From: M3007 sp965249785
GTDB taxonomy: Bacteria > Bacteroidota > Bacteroidia > Chitinophagales > Saprospiraceae
Direction of reading: 5' to 3'
NCBI GenBank assembly: GCA_965249785.1
Contig: CBDFMU010000017.1
Coordinates: forward strand, 62,001 to 126,000
Length of the DNA stretch: 64,000 nucleotides
Part shown: positions 17,492 through 25,329 of the stretch, in pieces
Layout of the letters: every line of letters starts with the position of its first letter
Position numbering within the stretch: the stretch's first letter is position 1
The notes under the pieces: generated by a model
What the model saw: the letters and a program-made list of their open reading frames with translations, nothing else
The model's database searches: none
Told to the model about the DNA's origin: nothing
Made by a program: the position numbers and the translations under genes

Positions 17492-19246
17492 ATGAAAGCT
17501 ATCCTTTTTACACTTATTACCTCTTGTCTGACTTGGCTATTATCTGCCCAAACATCTGCCCTACATATTTTCCCTGATCCTACCGCACGGGCGCAATATC
17601 CAAATACCGAGCTTACATATTATATTTTCCCGTGGTCGGTAGCTTGTCATGTGCTGGATACGGTGGTGGGTGGCGAAGTAATAAGCGAGGAATATTACGA
17701 TGGCAAATTGAAAGTGACCATCGTATGGCATGAAGCTGCTGATTCCACGCTAGGTCGCATAGAAGTAGGATGGCGCAGCAGCACCTGCAATTATCTGGCA
17801 CCGGGTCAGGTGTGGGAATTTCCTATTTTTCCGGTTTCCACTGTTAAGCCGGTAGTCTCTGGTCCAAACCAGTTCTATATTGGACAGGATAGTTACACTG
17901 GGCTGAAAGCAAAATTGTCGTCTTCCCTGCCTGGCGCGTCGGTCTTATTTGAATGGGAGGCTCCTGCTGCCTGGCAACTATCGTTTTTCGGAGCGGAAGA
18001 TGCTAACGCTTCGATCTTTATTCCAGCTACCAATGCGCTTACAAAAGGGTGCATTAGAGTACGTATTCGATATCCTTGGGGCGATGTGAGCGATTGGACG
18101 GACTATTGCCTGGAGGCTACTATTCCTTCGCCCTGCCCGATCCAGGTCGCCAACTCTACCTTCCTGTGTGGCGATACAACGGAGCATTTGATCTATGCGC
18201 CCGATATTTATTTTCCGCAAATGCCTCAATATAACTGGTCGCCGCCCGAATATACCTGGGCAGTGTCCCCTGGCTGGGAGATTACGAGTTTCAATCCCAA
18301 TATAGAAACTGCCGTTTTTGTCCGTTCGAACGGACACATGAATGGCGCGGTGTCTGTATTTGCTATGGCGGGTGATTTTACGTCCAGCGTGTGCGAATAC
18401 CCGGTCACCTTCCTGGTAGCAGATGCCGCTACCAGCGTGCTTGGCCCTGACTATGTTTGTCAAACTGGCAATTTCCAGCTCAGTCTCCTGCCTCCCGACC
18501 ATTCCGACATTACCTGGCAAGTAATTCCAGTAAATCCAAATACACCGCAAGTAGCCTTTCCAGACCACGGCAGCGGAACGGCTTCATTTCAAATCAGCGA
18601 TTCCACGAAGGGCGGTGATTTTCAAATCATTTATACGGTGGTAAATGCCTGTGGTTCTGCTACTTATAGCAAAGATTTTTTCATCGGCAAACCCCGGTTT
18701 TTTGATACCACCCTGGATGAAACGCCCTACGTTGCGCAGCCGATTTGTGCAGGCAGCCACGGCATGAGTACGCAGGTGTATGGCGCAAGTCGCAATGATA
18801 TTACCTGGTCCCCTTCGCCGGAACTGGCGGGCTATGCGCAACGCAATTCTTTCGCCTTTTTTCTGGCACCGACCGCGAGTACTAATTGTCCGGTGCTAAC
18901 TGCCAGTGCTGCCAATGTGTGCGGCACTGCTAATTTACCTTTGGAAATTTGCCCTAAAGCCGCTTGCAGCCCTCCGCAGCTCGATTTGCTGGTCTATCCA
19001 AATCCCGCTTACCTGATTGTTTCGCTGGAAACTACTTCTACCGATCCTGCTTTGGAAGATTATGCTTTGATCGAAAAGGTGCAGATTTTCAATCATTTAG
19101 GTCAACTCGTAACGACTTGGCAGGAGCCACCCAGTCATCGCATCGTGAAAACCATCCTAGACTTGCCAAACGGCCCGTATATCCTGCGCGCCACCGTTTG
19201 GGGCCAGCCTATTGTGAAGCAATTAATAGTTGTATCATCGTTTTAA
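17492..19246 (+). CDS. Secreted protein with type IX secretion C-terminal sorting domain
   Basis: The 584-residue protein has a signal peptide (MKAILFTLITSCLTWLLSAQ) and several cysteine-containing Ig/PKD-like beta domains. The C-terminal T9SS type A sorting domain begins LLVYPNPA at about 500 and continues with VQIFNHLGQLV and LPNGPYILRATVWG. The PNP...G.Y.L pattern is what the PorU sortase system recognises. It should be exported through the T9SS and released or anchored on the cell surface. No catalytic domain is recognised. Its function could be adhesion or matrix building. Confidence 0.85.
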   Translation: MKAILFTLITSCLTWLLSAQTSALHIFPDPTARAQYPNTELTYYIFPWSVACHVLDTVVGGEVISEEYYDGKLKVTIVWHEAADSTLGRIEVGWRSSTCNYLAPGQVWEFPIFPVSTVKPVVSGPNQFYIGQDSYTGLKAKLSSSLPGASVLFEWEAPAAWQLSFFGAEDANASIFIPATNALTKGCIRVRIRYPWGDVSDWTDYCLEATIPSPCPIQVANSTFLCGDTTEHLIYAPDIYFPQMPQYNWSPPEYTWAVSPGWEITSFNPNIETAVFVRSNGHMNGAVSVFAMAGDFTSSVCEYPVTFLVADAATSVLGPDYVCQTGNFQLSLLPPDHSDITWQVIPVNPNTPQVAFPDHGSGTASFQISDSTKGGDFQIIYTVVNACGSATYSKDFFIGKPRFFDTTLDETPYVAQPICAGSHGMSTQVYGASRNDITWSPSPELAGYAQRNSFAFFLAPTASTNCPVLTASAANVCGTANLPLEICPKAACSPPQLDLLVYPNPAYLIVSLETTSTDPALEDYALIEKVQIFNHLGQLVTTWQEPPSHRIVKTILDLPNGPYILRATVWGQPIVKQLIVVSSF

Positions 19247-19319
19247 AAAAGAAAAACGGGACAGATTATAAGGTAAAAGACGGGCTCCAACATTCTTCAC
19301 CTCTCCACTTTTACTACAA

Positions 19320-19327
19320 TACCTTTG
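19320..19327 (+). promoter_or_regulatory. Bacteroidota -7 promoter word
   Basis: TACCTTTG lies 25 bases before the ATG of the pentapeptide-repeat gene. The 30 bases upstream (TTCACCTCTCCAC, TTTACTACAA) closely resemble the sequence before corA at 36037-36076. Confidence 0.6.
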
Positions 19328-19352
19328 GCGATGCTTAAAACTCCTGCCTGAT

Positions 19353-20690
19353 ATGGAAAATATGGATTCAAATTCAGACTCGCCCGGCCGTAAAATAGAT
19401 ACCTGGTCGCGTACCATTATTGCCCTGGCACTGGGTATTTTGTTGGGCGCGCTGCTCTCGCTCACCGGGCTGAACACGCTGGAGCGACATATTCCTACGC
19501 TGCTCACTGGATTTGGGGTGCTCATTTTGCTGGCTTCCGGGTTGGCTTTTTTTTTGGTTCAAAATAAGGAAACAACGCTCAAGCGGCTTTTCGGCGTAAA
19601 TAATACGGATATGGGCGAGGCAAAAAACCTGGCCCAGTCTCTTTTCCTGCGGGTATGGGACCGGGATTTTGTTACCGCCGAGCAGCATTTCAATCAACTA
19701 TTTGCTAAAATATTTGCCTGGTATTCCTGGATGTCCTTTCGGCGTTGGGTGGTCACTATTTTTAATACGCTGTTTGTCAGTTTCGGCGGATTGCTCGGTA
19801 CGGTGTTACTATTCAATCAAAATAAGCTACTCACCCAGCAAAACGAATTGCTGACCCGACAGAATTACCGCTTGGATCAACAAACTTATTTGCAGGAAGC
19901 CGGACGGCGGAGTTCACTTATTTTTTTAATGGGTAATGTGCTGGATGCCATTGATCGGGAGCTAAAATCCGATGTTGGCCGACCCGGCATCCGTGACCTG
20001 TCTCCACAGATTATTGGCCAGATTGTAGCCCTCAGTACCAGCCTGCGGCCTTATCGGTATTTAGAAAATGACTCCCTCATCGCCCAGGAGATCAGCCCCG
20101 AACGCGGTCAACTATTGCTGTCGCTGGTGCACAGCGAAATTGACAATGGTTCTCTGGCGCGCATTTTTCTCACCGCCGATTTTTCTTACGCCGAATTAAG
20201 CGACGTGGTGCTGGCGGGCGAATACTTGGGCGGCATCAATCTTCGGGAAGCAAATCTCAGCCGGGCCGACCTGAACGGGGCTAATTTGGCGGGCGCAGAC
20301 CTGAACCGCGCCGATTTGAGTAGTGCTATTATGGTGGGTGCTGTACTCACCAAAGCCAACCTGAGTGATACTGATCTGCGGGAGGCGATTATTGAACGGA
20401 CGGACTTTCGCGGAGCCTCGCTTTACGACACTGATCTGCGCGGCGCAGACCTGACTACTTCCGACTGGCGGGGTGCTTATTTCGGCGAAGCCAAACTGGA
20501 CAGCGCGATAATACCCAACAGTCATTGGCTCTATCCCGCGCAAGCACTGCCCCGCGATTCTATTATTGGCAGTACCTATATTAATAAAAATTATCGCGTG
20601 GATTCTGTGGCCACCGAGTCTGGACAGTTTGATTATTTCCTGGTACAAATAAATAAAAGGGCAAAAGAGCAATCCTCAACTAAAAAATGA
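19353..20690 (+). CDS. Membrane protein with C-terminal pentapeptide repeats
   Basis: The 445-residue protein has two N-terminal membrane helices (about 20-40 and 48-66) and a further one near 145-160. A coiled coil follows (LLTQQNELLTRQNYRLDQQ). From about 275 to 385 there is a right-handed pentapeptide-repeat helix (NLREANLSRADLNGANLAGA and similar A(D/N)LxX units). Such domains serve as protein-binding or DNA-mimicking scaffolds; the role here is unknown. ATG at 19353 follows a good promoter word. It converges with the NlpC/P60 gene through a shared terminator. Confidence 0.85.
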   Translation: MENMDSNSDSPGRKIDTWSRTIIALALGILLGALLSLTGLNTLERHIPTLLTGFGVLILLASGLAFFLVQNKETTLKRLFGVNNTDMGEAKNLAQSLFLRVWDRDFVTAEQHFNQLFAKIFAWYSWMSFRRWVVTIFNTLFVSFGGLLGTVLLFNQNKLLTQQNELLTRQNYRLDQQTYLQEAGRRSSLIFLMGNVLDAIDRELKSDVGRPGIRDLSPQIIGQIVALSTSLRPYRYLENDSLIAQEISPERGQLLLSLVHSEIDNGSLARIFLTADFSYAELSDVVLAGEYLGGINLREANLSRADLNGANLAGADLNRADLSSAIMVGAVLTKANLSDTDLREAIIERTDFRGASLYDTDLRGADLTTSDWRGAYFGEAKLDSAIIPNSHWLYPAQALPRDSIIGSTYINKNYRVDSVATESGQFDYFLVQINKRAKEQSSTKK

Positions 20691-20780
20691 GCAAATGGCA
20701 AAATAGCAGCTTCCAACACCACATTGCCCGTTCTACTGCTTGCTTTTTTGCCTATTTTGCCCTTTTCCATCTTGCCCATT
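20688..20780. repeat. Inverted GGCAAA word array
   Basis: The left arm (GAGCAAATGGCAAAATAGCAG) is mirrored by GCTTGCTTTTTTGCCTATTTTGCCC on the right. The same words occur at 24506-24601, 29297, 30805 and 6040. Confidence 0.65.
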
Positions 20781-20786
20781 TAATTA

Positions 20787-20823
20787 AAAAGGGACTCACC
20801 AGATAAACTGGCAAGCCCCTTTT
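20787..20823. terminator. Bidirectional terminator between convergent genes
   Basis: AAAAGGG (20787-20793) pairs with CCCTTTT (20817-20823), with inner CCAG/CTGG. A and T runs flank both sides, serving the pentapeptide gene and the NlpC/P60 gene. Confidence 0.7.
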
Positions 20824-20854
20824 CTCACAGTACGTTTTGTTTTGATGTGGCGGC

Positions 20855-21397
20855 CTAATTAACTGCCTGCCCGCTAATAACATCTCTGGCAAAAAGGATT
20901 TTAGGTCTCCAGTATTTAGAAGTAGATATATTCTCCACGATCACTCCACGACTACATGTGCTGTGTACGCACATTATGCCTTCGGCAGTGCATTCCACCA
21001 CCATTGCTACATGGTGTACTCGACCATGATAGCCGAAAAACACCAAATCGCCAGGCAGTACATTTTCCAGCTCGACTTTGTCGCCTTGCGTGGCTTGTAC
21101 ACAAGAAGATGCCGATGCCTTCACTTCAAATTCTTTCAAAATGTAGCTCGTAAAACCAGAGCAATCAAAGCCCGTTCGGGGGGCGCGGCCAGCGTAATGG
21201 TAGGGAATCCCGAGGAAATTCTGGGCGTAGCCGGAAATATACTCCCGCAATTGCATCACTTCGGCACTATTATTGACACGTGCAGCGGATGGGGTAGGAA
21301 CAACAAAAGCGGTAGTGGAAAAGAACGCAAACAAGGGTAAAAAAAAGCATAAAAAAAGGCGTTTGGGGGTACTCGTGTGTTCGATTGTTTCAGACAT
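20855..21397 (-). CDS. NlpC/P60-family cell-wall peptidase
   Basis: The 180-residue protein has an N-terminal signal or membrane segment (LFLCFFLPLFAFFSTTAFVV). The NlpC/P60 papain-like domain follows, with catalytic C79 in FDCSGF, histidine in VHHVAMV (about 129) and the third polar residue H145. FLGIPYHYAGRAP and LPGDLVFFG are standard landmarks. It probably cleaves D-gamma-glutamyl-diaminopimelate links in peptidoglycan. The leader RNA is long, about 190 bases, and appears structured. Confidence 0.92.
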   Translation of the reverse strand: MSETIEHTSTPKRLFLCFFLPLFAFFSTTAFVVPTPSAARVNNSAEVMQLREYISGYAQNFLGIPYHYAGRAPRTGFDCSGFTSYILKEFEVKASASSCVQATQGDKVELENVLPGDLVFFGYHGRVHHVAMVVECTAEGIMCVHSTCSRGVIVENISTSKYWRPKILFARDVISGQAVN

Positions 21398-21490
21398 ACA
21401 AAGAGATTTAATCCACAGCCGAGGGGGGCTGCGCTCAGTACAAAACTGTACATAAGAGCGTGAATGATGAAAAAAATATGGCCAGTGGGG

Positions 21491-21552
21491 ACGGCTCTAT
21501 TACGGCTTGCGGCGATGCGAAATGTTCACAGGAGAGATTAAAAGAGAGCCGT
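21491..21552 (-). other. Stem in the long leader of the NlpC/P60 gene
   Basis: ACGGCTCT (21491-21498) and AGAGCCGT (21545-21552) close a stem of eight pairs around about 46 bases. It lies between the promoter word at 21593 and the start at 21397. No known riboswitch class was recognised. Confidence 0.4.
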
Positions 21553-21592
21553 TAATGACAAGAAATTGCTGCAAGCTTGAGGCAAAGGTAGA

Positions 21593-21600
21593 AAAAGGAT
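21593..21600 (-). promoter_or_regulatory. Bacteroidota -7 promoter word
   Basis: Minus-strand TACCTTTG sits about 195 bases before the NlpC/P60 start and 41 bases before the start-distant end of the omega-amidase gene. Confidence 0.5.
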
Positions 21601-21640
21601 TTAAAAAACAAATTTTAGAATAAAAATTTGTGACTACCCC

Positions 21641-22444
21641 TCAAAGACATTCAAAATAGTCACCATCTGCCAGGAAAGGCAACTGCTGTCGGTAGTTACT
21701 CAAATCCTCCATGGAAAGTTTGGCGGTAAACACGCCCTCCTGCCTGGAAATTTGAACAATTGACTGCCCTGCAAAATCTATGAGTGCCGAATCTCCGGCA
21801 TATTCATAGCCGTTTCCATCCCTCCCAATCACATTCACTCCAATCGTAAATGCTTGATTCTCAATGGCTCTGCCTGCCAACAGGCTTCGCCAATGATGAC
21901 TGCGACGCTCCGGCCAGTTAGCCACAAAAATTAACAGATCATAAACCGAGTTTTGGTCGGGGTTTGCGCCCGATTCCCGGTTTCGGCTCCATATTGGGAA
22001 GCGTAGATCATAGCAAATCAGGGGGCAAATCCGCCATCCCAACCACTCTACCACCAGCCGTTTTTTTCCCGCTGTGTAGTGCAAATTTTCTCCAGCCAAC
22101 CCGAATAAATGTCGCTTATCGTATATTTCGAGGCTTCCATCCGGGTACATCCACACCAGCCGATTGAAATACGTGCTCGCCGTAGCCTTGGCGGACGAGC
22201 AGATAAAACTGCCAGTCACCGCCGCACCCAGGTGATGCGCGGTGTTGTGCAGCCACTCCACCGTCGGGCCATCCATTGGCTCGGCCAGCGCGGCAGCATT
22301 CATCGTGAAGCCAGTAGTAAACATTTCGGGAAGTATTACCAGATCGGTTTGGCCGCGTAAGGGAGCGAGGGTTCGGCTTAGCATTTCGCGATTTGCCGCC
22401 GGGTTTTCCCAGTGTAAGGCCGTCTGGACAAGGGAGACACGCAT
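21641..22444 (-). CDS. Omega-amidase, carbon-nitrogen hydrolase family (YafV/Nit2-like)
   Basis: The 267-residue protein carries the nitrilase triad: E40 in ILPEMF, K110 in YDKRHLF and C144 in ICYDLRFP. MFTTGF after the glutamate and the FANWP-like VANWP are typical of the omega-amidase subgroup, which hydrolyses alpha-ketoglutaramate and alpha-ketosuccinamate during methionine salvage and glutamine transamination. It is cytosolic. ATG at 22444 gives MRVSLVQTALHW, the family start. It is divergent from the DUF4112 gene. Confidence 0.92.
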   Translation of the reverse strand: MRVSLVQTALHWENPAANREMLSRTLAPLRGQTDLVILPEMFTTGFTMNAAALAEPMDGPTVEWLHNTAHHLGAAVTGSFICSSAKATASTYFNRLVWMYPDGSLEIYDKRHLFGLAGENLHYTAGKKRLVVEWLGWRICPLICYDLRFPIWSRNRESGANPDQNSVYDLLIFVANWPERRSHHWRSLLAGRAIENQAFTIGVNVIGRDGNGYEYAGDSALIDFAGQSIVQISRQEGVFTAKLSMEDLSNYRQQLPFLADGDYFECL

Positions 22445-22581
22445 GAGTCAGGTGGAAAGAGTGAGAGGTTGAGGTGGGAATTTTTGGCAAGGATAAGAAA
22501 AGCCTGCGAAAAAAGTCCGCTACTGCTGGGCAAGTGTGCGGACTACCCTACTTTTACCCACTTTTTCACGGATTAAAAAAA

Positions 22582-23088
22582 ATGGAACCACTCGAACCTG
22601 CTCCTTCGCTGACCGCAGCCGCCGACCGGGATATGGCCCGCCTGGATGCCCTGGCGACGCTGCTGGATAGCCAATTCCGCATACCAGGTACTAATATGCG
22701 CTTTGGGCTGGATGGTATCATTGGCCTGATCCCGTACATCGGCGACATGGCGGGGTTCATTCTTTCCGGCCTGCTCATGCGCCTGATGCTGCGCCGTGGC
22801 GCGGGACCGATCCTGATGTTGCGAATGCTGGGCAATTTCGTGCTGGATGCGCTCATTGGCATCATCCCGATTGTCGGCGACTTATTTGATTTTGGATTCA
22901 AAGCCAATCACCGCAACGTCAACCTGCTCAAAAAGTACTACGCGGAAGACAAACCACGCCCCAGTGCCAAGTGGTCACTTACGTTGCTGGGGATTATATT
23001 TTTTATACTGTTTGTGGGGATGATTTGGGCAATTTGGAAATTAGCCGCGTTTGTGATTGGCAGTGTGTGGACGGCGGCAATGCAATAA
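22582..23088 (+). CDS. DUF4112 membrane protein
   Basis: This 168-residue protein matches DUF4112: ARLDALATLLDSQFRIPGTN, RFGLDGIIGLIPYIGDM, two hydrophobic hairpins with GDLFDFGFKANHRN, and a C-terminal membrane helix (about 133-155). Function is unknown. The open frame extends to 22474, but the ATG at 22582 after an A-rich stretch gives the family N-terminus. Confidence 0.88.
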   Translation: MEPLEPAPSLTAAADRDMARLDALATLLDSQFRIPGTNMRFGLDGIIGLIPYIGDMAGFILSGLLMRLMLRRGAGPILMLRMLGNFVLDALIGIIPIVGDLFDFGFKANHRNVNLLKKYYAEDKPRPSAKWSLTLLGIIFFILFVGMIWAIWKLAAFVIGSVWTAAMQ

Positions 23089-23168
23089 ACAACAGGCAAT
23101 GAGCAATGTACCAATAAACAATGCGAATCAGGGGTTTGGCTGAGTAAGTATGTGAATATTGAGCAATT

Positions 23169-23257
23169 AGACTTGTCAGGTTTCACAAAACCTGTCAGGT
23201 CTGGTCACTAATCACCTGAAAATCAGCACTCATTTTTAACCCATGATTCGAATAAAC
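23169..23257. repeat. Dispersed 89-base repeat, copy A
   Basis: This copy is about 80% identical by eye to 41086-41172. It begins with an imperfect hairpin (AGACTTGTCAGGTTT against AAACCTGTCAGGTCT) and ends TTTTTAACCCATGATTCG. It lies between DUF4112 and DUF4105 genes. Confidence 0.85.
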
Positions 23258-23336
23258 AGTAAAAAAAGCCAGAGGCGAAGGCAGTGTCATTGAGCAACTT
23301 ATAACTCATCCCCCCTTTATAACTTATCCCTCCCTC

Positions 23337-24506
23337 ATGCGCAGCCTTTTATTCTTTTTTCTGCTGGCAGCTCATTCCGCTTTTAGCCAGATCGTCCCGG
23401 TCCTGTCCGATAGTGCCCGCATCAGCCTGATTACGGTGGATCCGGGCGACGAGACTTACAGTATGTTTGGCCACAGTGCCTTGCGGGTCTACGATCTACG
23501 CAATCGGCTCGACCGCTGTTATAATTATGGCACTTTCGAGTTTGACCAGCCCAATTTTTTGCTCAAATTTTGCCGGGGCAAACTCCTGTATTATCTCGAT
23601 ATAGAATCCTATCGTGGCTTCGAGTATGGCAATTTGTCTGACCGCCGGGGGATGCACGAACAATGGCTAAATCTAAAACAAGACCAGAAACAACGGCTTT
23701 TTGAGTTGCTTTCTGTGAATGCCCGCGAAGATAAACGCTATTATAAGTACGATTTTTTCTACGACAACTGCGCTACGCGCATCCGCGACATTGTGCAGGA
23801 AACATTTTTTCACGAGTTGCCTTACGACAGCACCCATCTTCCGATGGGTACCACGATGCGCCAATTACTTCGTCCATATATGCACCCGCATCCCTGGACT
23901 GAATTTGGAATTGATCTATTGCTGGGCCTACCCACTGATAAGCGCGCCAACCCGGAGGATTTTATGTTTTTGCCAGATGGAATGCACGATGTATTCAGCC
24001 ATACGATGATCACGAAGGGCAGCACGTTGGTGAAAGCGGAACATACGATACCGGACCTTCCGCTGGTCAGACCGGAGTTCGAGCCGGATTTCTTCCAACG
24101 TCCCTTTTGGGTGATGTGTTTGGTTGCCCTGCTGGGGCTGCTCAGCATGGCTAATCCGCGCACCGAACATATTTTTGATACGATTTTCTGGTTTGTTTTA
24201 GGGGTGGCGGGCTTGACTATCACGCTATTATGGTTTGCCACAGATCACTCGGCAACCAAAAACAACCTCAACATATTATGGGCTTTACCGACTCACTTAC
24301 TGTTTTTCTGGCGACGCAATCGCAGTGAATTTACCCAAAACTACTTTGTGGGCGTAGCCATTCTAGCCGCACTGACATTGGTGTTTTGGAAATGGCTGCC
24401 CCAGGAAATGCCTAATGCTGCCCTCCCATTGGTGGTTTTGGTAGTCATAAAAGGCATCTGGCGACACTATTGGAAACTGGAAAGCTGGCGAGACGAGGCG
24501 ATTTAA
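23337..24506 (+). CDS. DUF4105 (Lnb N-terminal periplasmic domain) membrane protein
   Basis: The 389-residue protein has a signal peptide (MRSLLFFFLLAAHSAFSQ). A DUF4105 domain follows with ITVDPGDETYSMFGHSALRV, YNYGTFEFDQPNFLLKF and YKYDFFYDNCATRIRD; the H and C residues recall NlpC-like thiol peptidases. Four to five membrane helices occupy the C-terminal third. Family members are envelope proteins of unknown activity. The start codon is ATG, in a region where no other start fits. Confidence 0.88.
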   Translation: MRSLLFFFLLAAHSAFSQIVPVLSDSARISLITVDPGDETYSMFGHSALRVYDLRNRLDRCYNYGTFEFDQPNFLLKFCRGKLLYYLDIESYRGFEYGNLSDRRGMHEQWLNLKQDQKQRLFELLSVNAREDKRYYKYDFFYDNCATRIRDIVQETFFHELPYDSTHLPMGTTMRQLLRPYMHPHPWTEFGIDLLLGLPTDKRANPEDFMFLPDGMHDVFSHTMITKGSTLVKAEHTIPDLPLVRPEFEPDFFQRPFWVMCLVALLGLLSMANPRTEHIFDTIFWFVLGVAGLTITLLWFATDHSATKNNLNILWALPTHLLFFWRRNRSEFTQNYFVGVAILAALTLVFWKWLPQEMPNAALPLVVLVVIKGIWRHYWKLESWRDEAI

Positions 24507-24601
24507 CAGGCAAAGGGCAAGAGGCAAAAAAGCAAATGTGCAAATAGCACAACAGACCACCAGATGTTGGAGATTGCTTTTTGCCCTTTGCCTATTTTTT
24601 T
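24506..24601. repeat. Inverted GGCAAA word array between convergent genes
   Basis: The left arm has AGGCAAAGGGCAAGAGGC and AAAAAAGCAAATG; the right arm (24573-24601) has GCTTTTTGCCCTTTGCC. The array can form a long imperfect hairpin and may terminate both flanking transcripts. Confidence 0.65.
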
Positions 24602-24616
24602 AAGTTGCGAATTTCC

Positions 24617-25099
24617 TTATTTCCCTGGTCGCACAATATCGTGAAAGCGGAGCAAATGATCGGGCAGCTGCTCATTATAAATGCAGACAATGATCGAACT
24701 ACGCTGCCCGGGGATGTTTGAGAAAAGCAGTTTGATAGGATTATGGACGTAACCACGTTCGGCAAACATCTGCATTTGGCGGTCGCGGGGCCGTCGGAAA
24801 AGTTTCAAGTCCTCGGCGGTGGCGGGCAGTGGCACATCGCCGTAACCTTCCTCCCGCAAAAACTGTTTCACCATCTCATACGTGTACGCCAATTTGGCAC
24901 CACCAAAAACCGTACGGTATTCCCAACCGTCGCAGGAGCCGCCCAGATAATCCGAATCGGCCAGCGGGAACTGCTCACGCATTGGCACGTGCGGTTCGGC
25001 AGGCACCTCGTCTGGCACGGTGATTTCTTCCGGCATCTCGTCGAAACCGAAATCATCGTATCCGTCTTCTGGTTCAGCGTGGAAAATGGCTTGGCCCAC
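24617..25099 (-). CDS. Hypothetical protein, acidic N-terminus
   Basis: This 160-residue protein is not recognised. It has an acidic N-terminal segment (residues 8-45, rich in D, E and P), then a compact domain with YLGGSCDGWEYRTVFGG, YEMVKQFLREEGYGDVPLP and KLLFSNIPGQRSSIIVCIYN. There is no signal peptide or membrane helix, so it should be cytosolic. A promoter word lies 30 bases upstream, and codon use looks like neighbouring genes, supporting a real gene. Confidence 0.7.
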   Translation of the reverse strand: MGQAIFHAEPEDGYDDFGFDEMPEEITVPDEVPAEPHVPMREQFPLADSDYLGGSCDGWEYRTVFGGAKLAYTYEMVKQFLREEGYGDVPLPATAEDLKLFRRPRDRQMQMFAERGYVHNPIKLLFSNIPGQRSSIIVCIYNEQLPDHLLRFHDIVRPGK

Positions 25100-25128
25100 T
25101 TTTAGTTTTAAATAAGTTGATAACTGGA

Positions 25129-25136
25129 CAAAAGTA
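25129..25136 (-). promoter_or_regulatory. Bacteroidota -7 promoter word
   Basis: Minus-strand TACTTTTG lies 30 bases before the hypothetical gene at 24617-25099. Confidence 0.5.
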
Positions 25137-25329
25137 GCGGTTTATCTGGTTTTGTGTTAACAGGAATAGCTAACTTTTAATTGGCATTTTTTCAAATTTA
25201 AGTTTAATAAATTGACTGTCAAACTATTGTAAAATAGCGAAGTAGCAAAATTATAGGTTTTTATAAAACAAAAAGTTTTTAAACCTGATTTTTTATTGCT
25301 GCGAAAACCCTCCTATACCTTTCCAACGC

